Of a stretch of 64,000 bases of DNA, positions 27,946 through 37,370 are shown in pieces. Origin of the DNA: Pelagicoccus sp. SDUM812005. Its GTDB lineage: Bacteria > Verrucomicrobiota > Verrucomicrobiia > Opitutales > Opitutaceae. A program made the translations under genes and the position numbers. The DNA lies in NCBI RefSeq assembly GCF_031127875.1, contig NZ_JARXIA010000015.1:62001-126000 (forward strand), given 5' to 3'. The notes below the pieces were generated by a model that saw only the letters and a list, made by a program, of their open reading frames with translations, was not told where the DNA came from and did not search any database. Numbering within the stretch: position 1 is the stretch's first letter; each line of letters starts with the position of its first letter.

Positions 27946-29523
27946 ATGAGCGAAGCGAAAAAACCTGTACTCCTCGTCATCCGTGACGGATGGGGAGCCA
28001 ACCACAACGCCGCCCAAGACGGCTACAACGCGGTCAAGCTCGCGGACACCCCCGTCTCCGACATGCTCTCCGCCAAGTGGCCCCGCACCGAGCTCGCCGC
28101 CTGCGGACTCGACGTCGGCGTACCCGAAGGCATCATGGGCAACTCCGAAGTCGGCCACCAAAACATCGGCGCCGGCCGCATTGTCGACCAAGAGATCGTC
28201 CGCATCACCAAAGCCTTCAAGGACGGGACCGTCACCGGCAACAAAGCCCTCGAAGGCGCCTTCGCCAAGGCCAAGTCCGGCGGCAAGCTCCACTACATGG
28301 GCATCGCCTCCGACGCCGGCGTGCACGGCCTGCTCGAGCACCTCTACGGCCTCCTCGAAGAAGCCAAGAAGGCAGGCGTAGAGCAGGTCTACATCCACCT
28401 CTTCACCGACGGCCGCGACACCCCGCCGCACTCCGGCAAGGCCTTCGCCGAACAGTGCGAAGCCAAGTGCAAGGAGCTCGGCATCGGCCAAATCGCCTCC
28501 GTTTGCGGACGCTTCTGGTGCATGGACCGCGACGAACGCTGGGACCGCGTCGGCAAGGCCTACAACATGCTCACCGGTAAGGAAGCCGAGCGCACCGCCG
28601 CCTCCGCCCCCGAAGCCATCCAGTACTACTACGACAATCCGACCTCCTCCTCCAACGTGGGCGACGAGTTCGTAGCCCCCACCTGGATCGTCGACGCTGA
28701 CGGCAAGCCGCTTGCCACCATCGGCAACGGCGACGCCGTCGTCTTCTACAACTACCGCGGAGACCGCCCGCGCGAGCTCGCCAAAGCGTTCATCCAGGAC
28801 GACTTCGACGGCTTCGACCGCGGCGAAAAGCTCGACCTCTTCTTCGTCGCCATGACCGAATGGCAAAAGGGCCTCTGCGAAAACGTGGTCTTCTTCAAGC
28901 CGGAGAAAATGAAAAACGTGCTCGGCGCCTACCTCGCCGAAAAGGGCCTCACCCAGTTCCGCTCCGCCGAAACCGAAAAGTTTCCGCACGTCACCTTCTT
29001 CTTCAACGACTACCGCGAAGAACCGTTCCCCGGCGAAGACCGCGGCATGGCCAAGTCCCCCAAGGTCCCGACCTACGACCTGCAGCCCGAAATGTCCGCC
29101 GACGAAGTCACCGAGCTCGTCAAGAACGCCATCCTCTCCGGCAAGTACGACTTCGTCCTCGTCAACTACGCCAACCCCGACATGGTCGGCCACACCGGCA
29201 ACCTCGAAGCCGTCAAGAAGGCCTGCGCCAAGGTCGACGAAGGCATCGGCATCCTGCTCGAAGCCATCGACAAGATGGGCGGCAAGGCTCTCGTGACCGC
29301 CGACCACGGCAACGCCGACCAGCTTTGGGATCCCACCGTCGACGGCCCGCACACCGCCCACACCCTCAACAAGGTGGAAGCCGTCGTCTACGGCGCCGGA
29401 CTCGAAGGCAAGGAGCTCGTCAACGACGGCGACCGTCGCCTCGCCGACATCGCTCCCACCATCCTCGCCATGATGGGCCTCGAAAAGCCGGCCGAAATGA
29501 CCGGCATCAACCTCATCAAGTAA
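27946..29523 (+). CDS. gpmI: 2,3-bisphosphoglycerate-independent phosphoglycerate mutase
   Basis: Interconverts 2- and 3-phosphoglycerate in glycolysis using two manganese ions. 525 residues, typical length. [10 protein letters not shown] near the start holds a metal aspartate, [16 protein letters not shown] carries the catalytic Ser67 that is phosphorylated, [11 protein letters not shown] and [14 protein letters not shown] line the transferase domain, and [12 protein letters not shown] and [10 protein letters not shown] hold the remaining metal ligands. One oddity is RDGWG where LDGWG is usual. It is followed by a strong terminator and stands as a single transcription unit. Confidence 0.96.
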   Translation: MSEAKKPVLLVIRDGWGANHNAAQDGYNAVKLADTPVSDMLSAKWPRTELAACGLDVGVPEGIMGNSEVGHQNIGAGRIVDQEIVRITKAFKDGTVTGNKALEGAFAKAKSGGKLHYMGIASDAGVHGLLEHLYGLLEEAKKAGVEQVYIHLFTDGRDTPPHSGKAFAEQCEAKCKELGIGQIASVCGRFWCMDRDERWDRVGKAYNMLTGKEAERTAASAPEAIQYYYDNPTSSSNVGDEFVAPTWIVDADGKPLATIGNGDAVVFYNYRGDRPRELAKAFIQDDFDGFDRGEKLDLFFVAMTEWQKGLCENVVFFKPEKMKNVLGAYLAEKGLTQFRSAETEKFPHVTFFFNDYREEPFPGEDRGMAKSPKVPTYDLQPEMSADEVTELVKNAILSGKYDFVLVNYANPDMVGHTGNLEAVKKACAKVDEGIGILLEAIDKMGGKALVTADHGNADQLWDPTVDGPHTAHTLNKVEAVVYGAGLEGKELVNDGDRRLADIAPTILAMMGLEKPAEMTGINLIK

Positions 29524-29569
29524 GCGATTCCGGGCAAGCGGCCCGAAGCCGCGGCCTACACCGTTTTCC

Positions 29570-29602
29570 AGCGGCGCCGAGCACCAGCTCGCGCCGCTTT
29601 TT
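29570..29602 (+). terminator. Intrinsic terminator after gpmI
   Basis: AGCGGCGCCGAG pairs with CTCGCGCCGCT (one bulged base) across a short CACCAG loop, and TTTTT follows. It lies 47 bases after the gpmI stop and also separates the convergent hypothetical gene. Confidence 0.8.
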
Positions 29603-29620
29603 CACGTAACCAAACTTCAA

Positions 29621-30514
29621 CTACAACGCCGTCAGTTGGTATCCGCCTCGCGAATCGAAGCGCACTTTCAGCAACAAGTCCTTGCGGGCATAGAAGCCGT
29701 TTTCGCTTCCCGGGCGAAAGCGAGACTTCTTCACCAAGTCGAGAGCCAGCTTCGCAGCCGAAGGGTTCGTTTCCGACAGAAGCGTATGGTCCACACTGAA
29801 CCCGCTGTCGTTCACTCCGACTGCCACCAGCACCTCCTCGTCGGAAACCATCCAAGCCATGGACGCGGGCAACGGCTGCTGCGGCGCCGCCACCAGCTCC
29901 GGTTCGCGGCATCCCGCATTGCGCAACGGCAGCGGACGATGGTTCCGCTTCCCCAGAGCCATGGAAGTCGGAGCGAAGTAGATCTCATTGCCACCTGAAA
30001 AGAAATGGTAGTGGTAGATGCCCCTATCCAAATCGGTAATCGCCAGCTCAGGCGCGATCCTCACCTGCTGGGCCTTGCCGGCCTGCAAGTCGTCGATCTC
30101 GAACGGCAACAAGAACTCCCTACCGTCCTGGGCAAACAGCTGCAACACCACGAAACAGTCCGTGTAGTCGCGACTGGGCCTCACCTTGGCGCTAAACTCG
30201 AAGCTCACCTTCTTGTTCCCCTCCACGACGCGCCCGACCGGCCGGTTCAATTCCAGATAGCCGTCCGCGAACGAAGCCGCCGACTCGAAGAAATAGGACC
30301 TAGCCGCGATGCGTTCGACGCCAGCTCCCAGGTCCACCACGCAAAGCGACTCCTCGAAAGCCAGTACCTCTAGCTTCGATTCCAAGTCGAAAGGGTTGGG
30401 AACCATCAACTGCCGCTGCGCGGAAAGAGACGCCGCTGCAGCAACGAGCAACGCCAAGGCAAACGAGAAACGGAAAAGCCGCCGAAACGGCAGCTCATTG
30501 GGGTATGAGAGCAT
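29621..30514 (-). CDS. Exported hypothetical protein
   Basis: A 297-residue protein with a signal peptide (RRLFRFSFALALLVAAAASLSAQ, cut near residue 33). The mature part is beta-rich, with an Ig-like stretch (KVSFEFSAKVRPSRDYTDCF) and a C-terminal segment (KKSRFRPGSENGFYARKDLLLKVRF) that resembles the last strands of TonB C-terminal-like domains. I do not recognise a family. It is convergent with gpmI and lies downstream of the exported aminotransferase on the same strand, but a terminator-like hairpin separates them. Confidence 0.65.
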   Translation of the reverse strand: MLSYPNELPFRRLFRFSFALALLVAAAASLSAQRQLMVPNPFDLESKLEVLAFEESLCVVDLGAGVERIAARSYFFESAASFADGYLELNRPVGRVVEGNKKVSFEFSAKVRPSRDYTDCFVVLQLFAQDGREFLLPFEIDDLQAGKAQQVRIAPELAITDLDRGIYHYHFFSGGNEIYFAPTSMALGKRNHRPLPLRNAGCREPELVAAPQQPLPASMAWMVSDEEVLVAVGVNDSGFSVDHTLLSETNPSAAKLALDLVKKSRFRPGSENGFYARKDLLLKVRFDSRGGYQLTAL

Positions 30515-30674
30515 TTAAACAATCTCCTGGTTATTGGGGTTTCGGAGAGAGTTTGATAAGTTGTGCGAGTAAGGAAGCGCCCTTCGTCAAATTCAGCAAG
30601 CGCGGAAATCAAATCGGATGCGTCGCTTGGAAAACCAATTCAAGCGGCGCGACGCTCCAGCCCGCGCTACAAAC

Positions 30675-30710
30675 GAAGAAAGGCGGAGAAGCCCGAAGGC
30701 CTCTCCGCCT
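30675..30710 (-). terminator. Probable terminator after the exported aminotransferase gene
   Basis: On the minus strand AGGCGGAGA pairs with TCTCCGCCT around a GGCCTTCGGGCT loop, followed by the pyrimidine-rich TTCTTC. It lies 40 bases past the aminotransferase stop. The T-run is broken, so efficiency may be moderate. Confidence 0.6.
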
Positions 30711-30749
30711 CTATTAGGAGGGCGGGAAATTCGTTTTTGTCGCCGGCGG

Positions 30750-31880
30750 CTACTTCTTCGCCACCAATCCGCTGAGCAAGGTCAGGAACTCGTCCATCTG
30801 CGGCTTGGTCCCGATGCTCACGCGAGCCCAGTCCGCATACTTGCTTTCCGGAGCTCCGGAAACGCGGGATCCGCTAATCAGGATACCGTTCTCCCGCATC
30901 GTGTCCCGCAGCAGCTGCTGGTCGATGCCGGAGTGGAAGTAAACGAAAGCTCCATCTGGCTTGGCGTACTCGATGCCCATCTTGTCGAAGGCATCCGTCA
31001 CGTACTTGCGCACCGTCTGGTAGTTCTTGATGTTCACCGCCAAGTGCTCGGAGTCCTTGATCGCCTCGCAGGCCGCAATGGCTGCGATGTAGCTAGGAGC
31101 CCCCATGTGGAAGACGCTGATCTTCTCGAGGATGTCGGGATGAGCCACCGCGTAACCGATACGGAATCCTGCCAGACCATAGCCCTTGGAGAAGGTGCGT
31201 GTCACGATCACGTTCTTCTTCAACCGAGCCAAAGGAGCGCAGGTCGCCATGGCAAAGCTGGAGCTGGTCAACTCCAAGTACGCTTCGTCCACGAAAACCA
31301 GGATGTCGTCGGGAATGCTCATCACGAACTGCTTCAGCTCCGCAGAGTCAGCGAGCACGCCAGTCGGGTTGTTCGGATTGCAGATGTAGACGATCTTCGT
31401 GTTTTCGTCGATCGCCGCCTTCAGAGCCTTGAAGTCGTAGCCCATGTCCTCGCTAAGAGGAGCAAACTTGACGTCGCCGCCGCGCTGCTCGAACTTGCGA
31501 ACGAGCTGCGTATAGCCCATCTCCGTGGTCACGACGTTTACTCCCGGCTCCGCGTAGGCGAGCGCCGTCATCATCAGCAACGGGCCAGAACCTGCGGTCG
31601 TAAGTATGTAGTCCGTGGATACACCTTCTTTCTTAGCGCAGAGCTCTTCCAACTCCGATACGTTGTTGCGATTGTAGTAGCTCCCGCCATCGAGAGCCTT
31701 CATCATCGCCATCTTGGCCTTTGGCGTGTAGCCAAAAGCGTTTTCGTTACTGCTGAGACGCACTGGGCTATCCTCAAGCGTCGGAGCGGCTTGCCCCACA
31801 AGCGAGCTTGTGAGCAAGGTTCCGGCAAGCGCAGCAGGGACAACCCAGCCGCGGATACGTCTTTCGACGAGAGTAGACAT
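30750..31880 (-). CDS. Exported PLP-dependent aminotransferase, HisC-like (paralogue 1)
   Basis: A 376-residue fold-type I aminotransferase with an N-terminal export signal. The start is set at the second of two ATGs (MSTLVERRIRGWVV) because AAAAAG-ATGTCT there matches the starts of several neighbours; the upstream ATG would add MKK. The signal has an Arg-Arg pair (ERRIRG) but not a textbook Tat motif. Mature part: NENAFGY, TTAGSGPLLMM, CNPNNPTG, FVDEAYLEL and the PLP lysine in RTFSKGYGLAGFRIGYA. These match the histidinol-phosphate aminotransferase subfamily, which is normally cytoplasmic, so a different substrate is expected. It follows the TonB-module genes on the same strand (72 bases). 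Close relative: 45808-46959. Confidence 0.85.
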   Translation of the reverse strand: MSTLVERRIRGWVVPAALAGTLLTSSLVGQAAPTLEDSPVRLSSNENAFGYTPKAKMAMMKALDGGSYYNRNNVSELEELCAKKEGVSTDYILTTAGSGPLLMMTALAYAEPGVNVVTTEMGYTQLVRKFEQRGGDVKFAPLSEDMGYDFKALKAAIDENTKIVYICNPNNPTGVLADSAELKQFVMSIPDDILVFVDEAYLELTSSSFAMATCAPLARLKKNVIVTRTFSKGYGLAGFRIGYAVAHPDILEKISVFHMGAPSYIAAIAACEAIKDSEHLAVNIKNYQTVRKYVTDAFDKMGIEYAKPDGAFVYFHSGIDQQLLRDTMRENGILISGSRVSGAPESKYADWARVSIGTKPQMDEFLTLLSGLVAKK

Positions 31881-31886
31881 CTTTTT
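31875..31886 (-). promoter_or_regulatory. Start-site module AAAAAGATGTCT (aminotransferase 1)
   Basis: Purine-rich ribosome-binding stretch fused directly to ATG-TCT. One of six copies in 30.7-53.5 kb; used here to choose the start. Confidence 0.55.
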
Positions 31887-31952
31887 CATAGTGTGGTGGT
31901 TGTTAATTCGAACCGCCCTCGAATCTTATACCAAATTGTATCCAACGTGTCG

Positions 31953-33314
31953 CTACATACGTAGAGCGGCCTGCTCGATGCGGAGCAGGTAGTCTGCCAC
32001 GTAGTCCTTCGGATCGATCTGTTGGGCCTCGCGCAAATACTTGGCGGCGGCGGCATAGTCGCGCTTGCCTACGTTGAGCTGGGCAAGGGCGATGTAGGCC
32101 TGGTGGGAGTAGCCTTTAAGCTTGGTCGCGTTTTCCGCATAGTATTCCGCCTTGGCGAGATCTCCGCGCTTTTTCTCGAGTTCGCTCAGGGAGAGCAGCG
32201 CCCCCCCGTTGAGAGGATCCTTCTTGACTAAGGTGGCTAGGAAACCGGCAGCTCCATCGGTGTCGTCTTCCTGCATGGCGAGGCGAGCCTTCACGTTGAG
32301 CACGCTCATCTCCTGAGACTCGGTCAATTGCGCGGACATGACGGACTCCAGGTTCGACAGCAAAGTCTTCGCATTGCCGAGCTGGTCCATGTAGATAAGG
32401 GAGTTGACCACTTCGATGATTCGCGCCGGACGAGCCCCGCCCAGCTTCATGGCCTCGGTATAGCTATCAACCGCAGGCTCGACCAATCCTTCGTTAACGA
32501 ACAGATCGCCTAGCAAGGCCAAGGACGGCCCGTCCGCCTTGCCGAGGTCTTTAACCACAGTCAGGTTCGCGGCAGCCTTGGAACGCTCGTTGACCGCCAG
32601 AAACTGATTCGCTTGCAGCTTCCACCAATCCGCCTTGTTGGGCTCGGCTTTGATGAACTCATAGAGCAATCCAATGGCCTCTTGCGAACGCTCGAGGGCG
32701 ATCAAGCACTGCAGCTGACCCAGCTTCCAGTCCTTGCTGTCCGGAGCGAGCATGATCGCGACCTTGTAGGCGTCCAACGCAGTGGATGGCATATCCATGT
32801 TCAGGTAGCAGTATCCAATCAGTCCATACATCGTACCGTCTCCCGTTTCGATCGAGAGCGACTTCTGCAGCCCTTTCAATGCATTTTGGTAATCATTCTC
32901 GGCCACGAAGGCGCGACCCATGTTGTAGTAGGCCTGCGCATAGTTCGGGAATTTCTTGATAGCCGTTTGGTAGGAAGCGACCGACTTCTTAGTCTGGCCT
33001 TCCTGGTAATAAAGGTTTCCCAAAATGTAGTCGAATGCCGCGCTGCTGTCAGGGCCCACCGAGGATTCCAGTCTGGCGATCGCCGCCTTCGGGTCGGATC
33101 CGATCAACGGAACGATCTCGTCGAACAAGCCCTTTTCCTCGGCCGTGATGTTGGGATTCGTTTCCGACTTGGCTACGTAGCTTTCGGCAAAGTAGGCCCG
33201 GAACTCGGGGTTATCGAAGGATTGCTCAGTCAAGTCGTAGACCTGAGCGTGAAGCGACGAGGTAAGCAGACCCGCCGAAATTGCTAACGTTTTAAGATAC
33301 GAACGTGTATTCAT
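31953..33314 (-). CDS. Periplasmic TPR protein of the TonB2-type module
   Basis: A 453-residue protein with a Sec signal peptide (cut near SLHAQ, residue 24) and about ten tetratricopeptide repeats, for example AAFDYILGNLYYQEGQTKKS, AQAYYNMGRAFVAENDYQNA and HQAYIALAQLNVGKRDYAAA. Last gene of the operon DUF3450-ttpC-exbB-exbD-tonB-TPR, the same order as the TonB2-associated clusters of marine gammaproteobacteria. TPR proteins there are thought to scaffold or modulate the motor. Twenty-one bases from the tonB gene. Confidence 0.88.
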   Translation of the reverse strand: MNTRSYLKTLAISAGLLTSSLHAQVYDLTEQSFDNPEFRAYFAESYVAKSETNPNITAEEKGLFDEIVPLIGSDPKAAIARLESSVGPDSSAAFDYILGNLYYQEGQTKKSVASYQTAIKKFPNYAQAYYNMGRAFVAENDYQNALKGLQKSLSIETGDGTMYGLIGYCYLNMDMPSTALDAYKVAIMLAPDSKDWKLGQLQCLIALERSQEAIGLLYEFIKAEPNKADWWKLQANQFLAVNERSKAAANLTVVKDLGKADGPSLALLGDLFVNEGLVEPAVDSYTEAMKLGGARPARIIEVVNSLIYMDQLGNAKTLLSNLESVMSAQLTESQEMSVLNVKARLAMQEDDTDGAAGFLATLVKKDPLNGGALLSLSELEKKRGDLAKAEYYAENATKLKGYSHQAYIALAQLNVGKRDYAAAAKYLREAQQIDPKDYVADYLLRIEQAALRM

Positions 33315-33335
33315 CGTGATAAAGTTTGTAGAAAG

Positions 33336-34010
33336 TTACTGCCAAGTGATTTTGATATTCTCGAAAACGACGCGAGCCTGCACAGGCTTCCCCGCGACCG
33401 TCGGCTTTTGATAGACCCAGCCTTCGAAATGCTCGCGGAAAAGACGCGTATAGTCCTCGTCGATCGTTTGCTTAACCGAAGAGATAGTGACCGATCCGTC
33501 CGCATTGATAACACCTTCCATGGTGATAAAGCCTTCCTTCTTCTCGCGCTTCATGCGTGGGCTGAACTGGAAAGGCGGCTTGCGGATAACCGATACAGGA
33601 CTGTCCAGATCGCTGATCTCGAAGAGGCTGATCGCGTCCATCGTTTCCGATGCGCTGACTCCGACCTCACCTAGCGAGAAACCGCCCGCCAGGGCATTTC
33701 CAACGCCGGGATTCAAGGCCATGTTCAGCTGCGAGAGCGAGAGCTGCGGCGGCGGAGGCTGCATCTCCGGCGGCGGATCCTGCTCGGGCGGCGGCTCGGG
33801 CGGCGGCGGCTCGGGCGGGGTGAACGCCGGAGGCGGAACCGTCACGTCGAACTCGCGCACCTGCAGGTCCGGCTTCTTCAAGCCAGCCAGGAACTGGGTG
33901 AACGGCAACATGCCGAACATCGCCAATACCGCGAGGGCTGCCAAGGCTCCAGAGCCCAGAGGCACCTTCTTGAATATCGGCCCTTTGTAGATTTTGTAGG
34001 GTGATCCCAT
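33336..34010 (-). CDS. tonB: TonB family energy transducer
   Basis: A 224-residue TonB. A cytoplasmic N-terminus (MGSPYKIYKGPIFKKV), one membrane helix (about residues 20-40), then a Pro/Glu-rich spacer (PPPAFTPPEPPPPEPPP, about 58-90) spanning the periplasm, and a C-terminal domain from about 140 to the end (FQFSPRMKREKKEGFITMEG, ARVVFENIKITWQ) that contacts receptor TonB boxes. The spacer is short, as in TonB2 proteins, which cooperate with TtpC and accessory proteins. Located between exbD and the TPR gene. Confidence 0.9.
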   Translation of the reverse strand: MGSPYKIYKGPIFKKVPLGSGALAALAVLAMFGMLPFTQFLAGLKKPDLQVREFDVTVPPPAFTPPEPPPPEPPPEQDPPPEMQPPPPQLSLSQLNMALNPGVGNALAGGFSLGEVGVSASETMDAISLFEISDLDSPVSVIRKPPFQFSPRMKREKKEGFITMEGVINADGSVTISSVKQTIDEDYTRLFREHFEGWVYQKPTVAGKPVQARVVFENIKITWQ

Positions 34011-34036
34011 GGTAAATTAAGAGGTCTCCTCGTCCC

Positions 34037-34441
34037 CTATCCGTCTGTGGCCAAGTTCACCGTGTTCGCCCCGGCCAGCTTGCACTCGTCGTGCACGCGA
34101 GTGTAGAGATCGATCGAGGCAGTTTTGTCGGCTTGGATGATCACCGGCATCTGATCCTTGGATACGAGCTGGCGCACGATGGAACGAACGCCGGACAAAC
34201 CGACCTCCTTGCCGCCGTACACGATCTTGCCCTTATCCGTAATGGCGATCAGGATACTGTTTTTCTCCAAGTCCGATGCGGAAGCCGCTTGCGGCTTGTT
34301 TACCTCGACCCCTGTTTCTTCAACGAAAACGGTAGTTACGATGAAGAAGATCAGGAGGATGAAGACCATGTCGATCAAGGGAGAGATATTGATCTCATCG
34401 CTTTCTGCTTCGCCCTCTAAAATGGAACGTCTTGCTTTCAT
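34037..34441 (-). CDS. exbD: ExbD/TolR family proton-channel protein
   Basis: A 134-residue protein with one membrane helix ([20 protein letters not shown], residues about 18-37) that carries the essential aspartate of the ExbD/TolR family in PLIDMVF. A periplasmic domain follows, with [22 protein letters not shown]-type strands. Forms the proton-conducting motor with the adjacent ExbB proteins and energises TonB. Six bases separate it from exbB upstream. Confidence 0.93.
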   Translation of the reverse strand: MKARRSILEGEAESDEINISPLIDMVFILLIFFIVTTVFVEETGVEVNKPQAASASDLEKNSILIAITDKGKIVYGGKEVGLSGVRSIVRQLVSKDQMPVIIQADKTASIDLYTRVHDECKLAGANTVNLATDG

Positions 34442-34447
34442 AATACC

Positions 34448-35053
34448 CTAACTTGCTAAATTGTGTTTCTCTAATTTGAGGATGGTGAGGATCTCCATTC
34501 GATTGAAGAAGGAGTCCAACTCGCCGATCTGCTTCTTGACCACCGTCATCATCACGTAGGCGGGGATCGCTAGCACGAGTCCGGTCTGCGTAGTGATGAG
34601 GGCCTCGGAAATCCCGCCTGCGACCAAGTCGATCGTGTTGCCACCGGCGCTAACCGACAGGCCGAAGAAAGTACCGAGCATACCCATGACCGTGCCGAGC
34701 AATCCGGTAAGCGGAGCCGCGCCCACGAGTATGTTGCAGAAGTAGAGGCGGCGCTGCAGCACCGGCAGGTGAGCCACGCGAACTTCGTCGAAACGGGCTC
34801 GAGCTCCGTCCAGATCCTTAACCCCTCCCTGAGTGTATTCGATAATCTCTGCCACGTCACCCTTGGCATCGCCTGGAACATCGATCCAGTGACCGAGTTC
34901 GTTGGCGTCCATCAGGTAGAATTTCTTCTTCTTCATGTAGAGATAGAGCTCGAAGATGGCGAAGTAGATCACCCCTCCGAGTATGGCTAACGGGATCATC
35001 AAGGCGCCCCCCGCCATCCATAGATCTATCGTTTCCTGAATGATCCCGTTCAT
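34448..35053 (-). CDS. exbB: ExbB/TolQ/MotA family proton-channel protein
   Basis: A 201-residue three-helix membrane protein. Helix 1 is near residues 13-36, and helices 2 and 3 hold the family signature GAAPLTGLLGTVMGMLGTFF followed by GGISEALITTQTGLVLAIPA, which includes the conserved Thr pore residues. It starts one base after the stop of the TtpC-like gene, so the two are translationally coupled. This is the short, canonical ExbB of the pair (ExbB2 type). Confidence 0.93.
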   Translation of the reverse strand: MNGIIQETIDLWMAGGALMIPLAILGGVIYFAIFELYLYMKKKKFYLMDANELGHWIDVPGDAKGDVAEIIEYTQGGVKDLDGARARFDEVRVAHLPVLQRRLYFCNILVGAAPLTGLLGTVMGMLGTFFGLSVSAGGNTIDLVAGGISEALITTQTGLVLAIPAYVMMTVVKKQIGELDSFFNRMEILTILKLEKHNLAS

Positions 35054-35054
35054 G

Positions 35055-36437
35055 CTAGGCGATGGTCTTGATGCCGTTCACGAAGCTGATGGACATCTTC
35101 TCCATTCGGGAGAGGTACCCCTTCGCCTTTCGTGAAAGAATCGCGTACAGGAGCAAGGCGGGGATCGCTACGATGAGTCCGAACTCCGTAGTGATCAAGG
35201 CCTCCGAGATACCGCCCGAGAGGGACTTAGCGTCGCCCGTACCGAATATTTTAATACGGTTAAAGGTGTTGATCATACCCGTCACCGTTCCTAGCAGTCC
35301 GAGTAGCGGTGCAACCGCAGCCGTGACCGAGATGAATGGCAGCAGTCGCATGACCTTCGGCTGCGTTTCGACCATGGACTCGTAAAGGATCTCTTCGACC
35401 AGCTCAGGGTTGTGGTCGCTGTACTTCACCCCTTGCTGAATCATCTTGCCCATTGGACCTGAAGTGCTGTTCGCGACGTGGGCGGCGCCTTCCTTGTCCT
35501 TATTGGCAAGCTTGGCGAGAACCTCGGCGAGGAAACCTTCCTTAGGCTTGGGCAATGACATTAGCTCGAAGGCCTTGAAGGCTGCAACCGCAAGAGATAC
35601 AAAGGCGAAACCAAGAATCGGATACACCCAGATACCACCCTTTCCGATGTGCTCTCCGATGCTTTCCTTCGTGGCTTCGATAGCCATGGCATTGTCCAAG
35701 GTCGCGTCGATCGGGAGCGAACCCTCTTGGCCCGATGCGATCGCCAGAAGGCCTGCATCGAATTCGCCTGCCATAATCGGCATGACGAGCGGCTCAGTCG
35801 AATTGCCCTGCTCGACGAGTCCAGCAGTGCCGCTCTTGCCGGCGAAGTAGGTGATCGGTCCGAAGCGAACGAAAGTACCATCCTCCAACAAGCCATCACT
35901 CGTTATCGCCTTGCCTGCGTAAGTCGCGCCGCCGGAGAGGCTTTCCATGCGAGCGAGCCCCGCTTCGATAATCGTCTTCTGCGCTTCAAGCTTTTCGACC
36001 GGCGAAATGTGCGGGTCTTCCGCGGCAATTTCGCTGGCGGTGATCTTCTCGCCGTAAAACTCGTACTCGGAAGGATCGAGCTGCGAGCCGAAGGTGCGGC
36101 CGAACTCTGCCGAGAGGTTGATCAAATAGTCGACCATCTCGCCCTGAGCCTTGATGCTTTCCTCGTAGCTCGACAAGTCGGAGCTTTGATTGTCGCTGAT
36201 GCGCTGAGCGCGATTCGCATCCCGACGCAGATCCCTGAGTTCCGCGAAGAGCGCGTCCCTCTCCTTCGTCAACGGGATCTTCTCCTTCCCGATCGATTCC
36301 CGAAGGTCGGATAGCTTCTCGAGCGAAGCGTCCAACTTCTTTTGAGCGTTGGCAGATGCCGTATCCAGGGCGCTTTGTCCCATCAGCGGCATTGCAGATA
36401 CCAGTAGCGCTACGGCTAGCTTTGAAAACTTGTTCAT
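35055..36437 (-). CDS. TtpC-like long ExbB with periplasmic coiled-coil domain
   Basis: A 460-residue MotA/TolQ/ExbB-family protein with a Sec signal peptide (cut near MGQS, residue 21), a long coiled coil (about residues 28-100, KLSDLRESIGKEKIPLTKE), a periplasmic domain to about 265, and then the three membrane helices with VAPLLGLLGTVTGMINTF and SGGISEALITTEFGLIVAIP. This extended architecture is that of TtpC, described in Vibrio as necessary for TonB2-dependent transport. A strong AGGAGG Shine-Dalgarno lies before the ATG. Upstream is the DUF3450 gene, the usual partner. Confidence 0.9.
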   Translation of the reverse strand: MNKFSKLAVALLVSAMPLMGQSALDTASANAQKKLDASLEKLSDLRESIGKEKIPLTKERDALFAELRDLRRDANRAQRISDNQSSDLSSYEESIKAQGEMVDYLINLSAEFGRTFGSQLDPSEYEFYGEKITASEIAAEDPHISPVEKLEAQKTIIEAGLARMESLSGGATYAGKAITSDGLLEDGTFVRFGPITYFAGKSGTAGLVEQGNSTEPLVMPIMAGEFDAGLLAIASGQEGSLPIDATLDNAMAIEATKESIGEHIGKGGIWVYPILGFAFVSLAVAAFKAFELMSLPKPKEGFLAEVLAKLANKDKEGAAHVANSTSGPMGKMIQQGVKYSDHNPELVEEILYESMVETQPKVMRLLPFISVTAAVAPLLGLLGTVTGMINTFNRIKIFGTGDAKSLSGGISEALITTEFGLIVAIPALLLYAILSRKAKGYLSRMEKMSISFVNGIKTIA

Positions 36438-36466
36438 GTAAATTGTCCTCCTAGAAATTTTTAAAT

Positions 36467-37249
36467 TTATGGCGTTACGATCTTGGCAGGCATCCCGAGG
36501 AAGCTTGCGTCCACCGAGCGGTCGTAAATGGCGACGAGCTGAGAAACTTTTTCGGCAATCGCTGGCTCAGGCTTCCAGTCCCATCCCTCTCCGGTGGAGG
36601 GATGTCCGTACCCGGCGTATTCGCCCGTTCCGTCGACGAAGTAAGCGTATGCAAATCCGAAATACAGCGTGGTCACTTCCCGCGACTCTCCGCCTACATC
36701 TTGAATTCCGGTGTCCTTGGTGACGACGCTTTGGAACTTCTCGAACTGCGACATGATCGCGACCACGTTCTGGAGGCGAATGGTGATCGGCGTGGTCTCT
36801 TTTTGCTCCTCGCTAGGGATGCGCTTGAGGAAGGTCGCTATTGATTTCCGGAAGGCATCGGGCCAAGTGAGCGCCTGTTCCTTGATTTGAGATTCGTAGG
36901 TTTCGACGGCGGCGGTCATTACCTTGGTCGCTTCGTCGAGGTTTTCCTTTTTCTCGTCGAGCTCGGCCCGCTTCTTTTCTCCCGCGGAAGCGGTTTCCTC
37001 GGCCGTCTTTATGATGTCCTTCAAGCTAGCGATCTCAGTCTCCATGAACTCGATCGAGTTCTCGATAACTTCCTTCTGCTCGACCCAGGCAAACTTCTCT
37101 TCCGAGATTTGCTTTTCGAGGGAGATCCACTCGCTAAGCACGTTTTGAGTATCTTTGACGACGTCTGCAGATACTGAATACGTGAATGAAATAGATAGCG
37201 TGGCGGCTGCGGCCATGCATTTGAAAGTCTTAATGTGTAAACCTAGCAT
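36467..37249 (-). CDS. DUF3450 family periplasmic coiled-coil protein
   Basis: A 260-residue exported protein: signal peptide ending near VSADV (residue 30), a long charged coiled coil from about 35 to 115 (EKQISEEKFAWVEQKEVIEN), and a C-terminal globular part with LYFGFAYAYFVDG and GWDWKPEPAIA, which is the typical DUF3450 ending where a Trp-rich tail stands before the final helix. DUF3450 genes are consistently first in TonB2-type clusters, as here. Function unknown; a partner of the TtpC periplasmic domain is likely. A terminator separates it from the receptor gene upstream. Confidence 0.85.
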   Translation of the reverse strand: MLGLHIKTFKCMAAAATLSISFTYSVSADVVKDTQNVLSEWISLEKQISEEKFAWVEQKEVIENSIEFMETEIASLKDIIKTAEETASAGEKKRAELDEKKENLDEATKVMTAAVETYESQIKEQALTWPDAFRKSIATFLKRIPSEEQKETTPITIRLQNVVAIMSQFEKFQSVVTKDTGIQDVGGESREVTTLYFGFAYAYFVDGTGEYAGYGHPSTGEGWDWKPEPAIAEKVSQLVAIYDRSVDASFLGMPAKIVTP

Positions 37250-37290
37250 GTTGTTTGTTGCTTAAAGCTTTGGGTAGGGGGTTATTTTGG

Positions 37291-37325
37291 AAAAACCGCG
37301 GCGGGACTACCCGGCACCGCCGCGG
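37291..37325 (-). terminator. Intrinsic terminator after the TonB-dependent receptor gene
   Basis: On the minus strand CCGCGGCGG pairs with CCGCCGCGG (9 bp, loop of 12) and is followed by TTTTT. It lies 46 bases beyond the receptor stop and 42 bases before the DUF3450 start. It may allow partial read-through, giving much more receptor than motor. Confidence 0.85.
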
Positions 37326-37370
37326 CTGAGTTTCCTATTATTTCAGATCAAATGACTTGCGTCAGGAGAG

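Noticed and set aside
27817-29361. N-terminal extension of the sulfotransferase frame over gpmI
   Set aside because: The extension is antisense to a fully recognisable gpmI and has Gly/Val-rich shadow composition; the sulfotransferase motif starts right after the ATG at 27816.
29535-29562. A REP-like unit after gpmI (GTAGGCCGCGGC...GGCCGC on the minus strand)
   Set aside because: Similarity to the other REP-like units is limited to GTAGG and a GC-rich arm, too little to call without a genome-wide count.
31881-31889. Start of aminotransferase 1 at the upstream ATG (M-K-K-M)
   Set aside because: The AAAAAG there matches the ribosome-binding part of the shared start module, so the second ATG is the likelier start; only three residues are affected.
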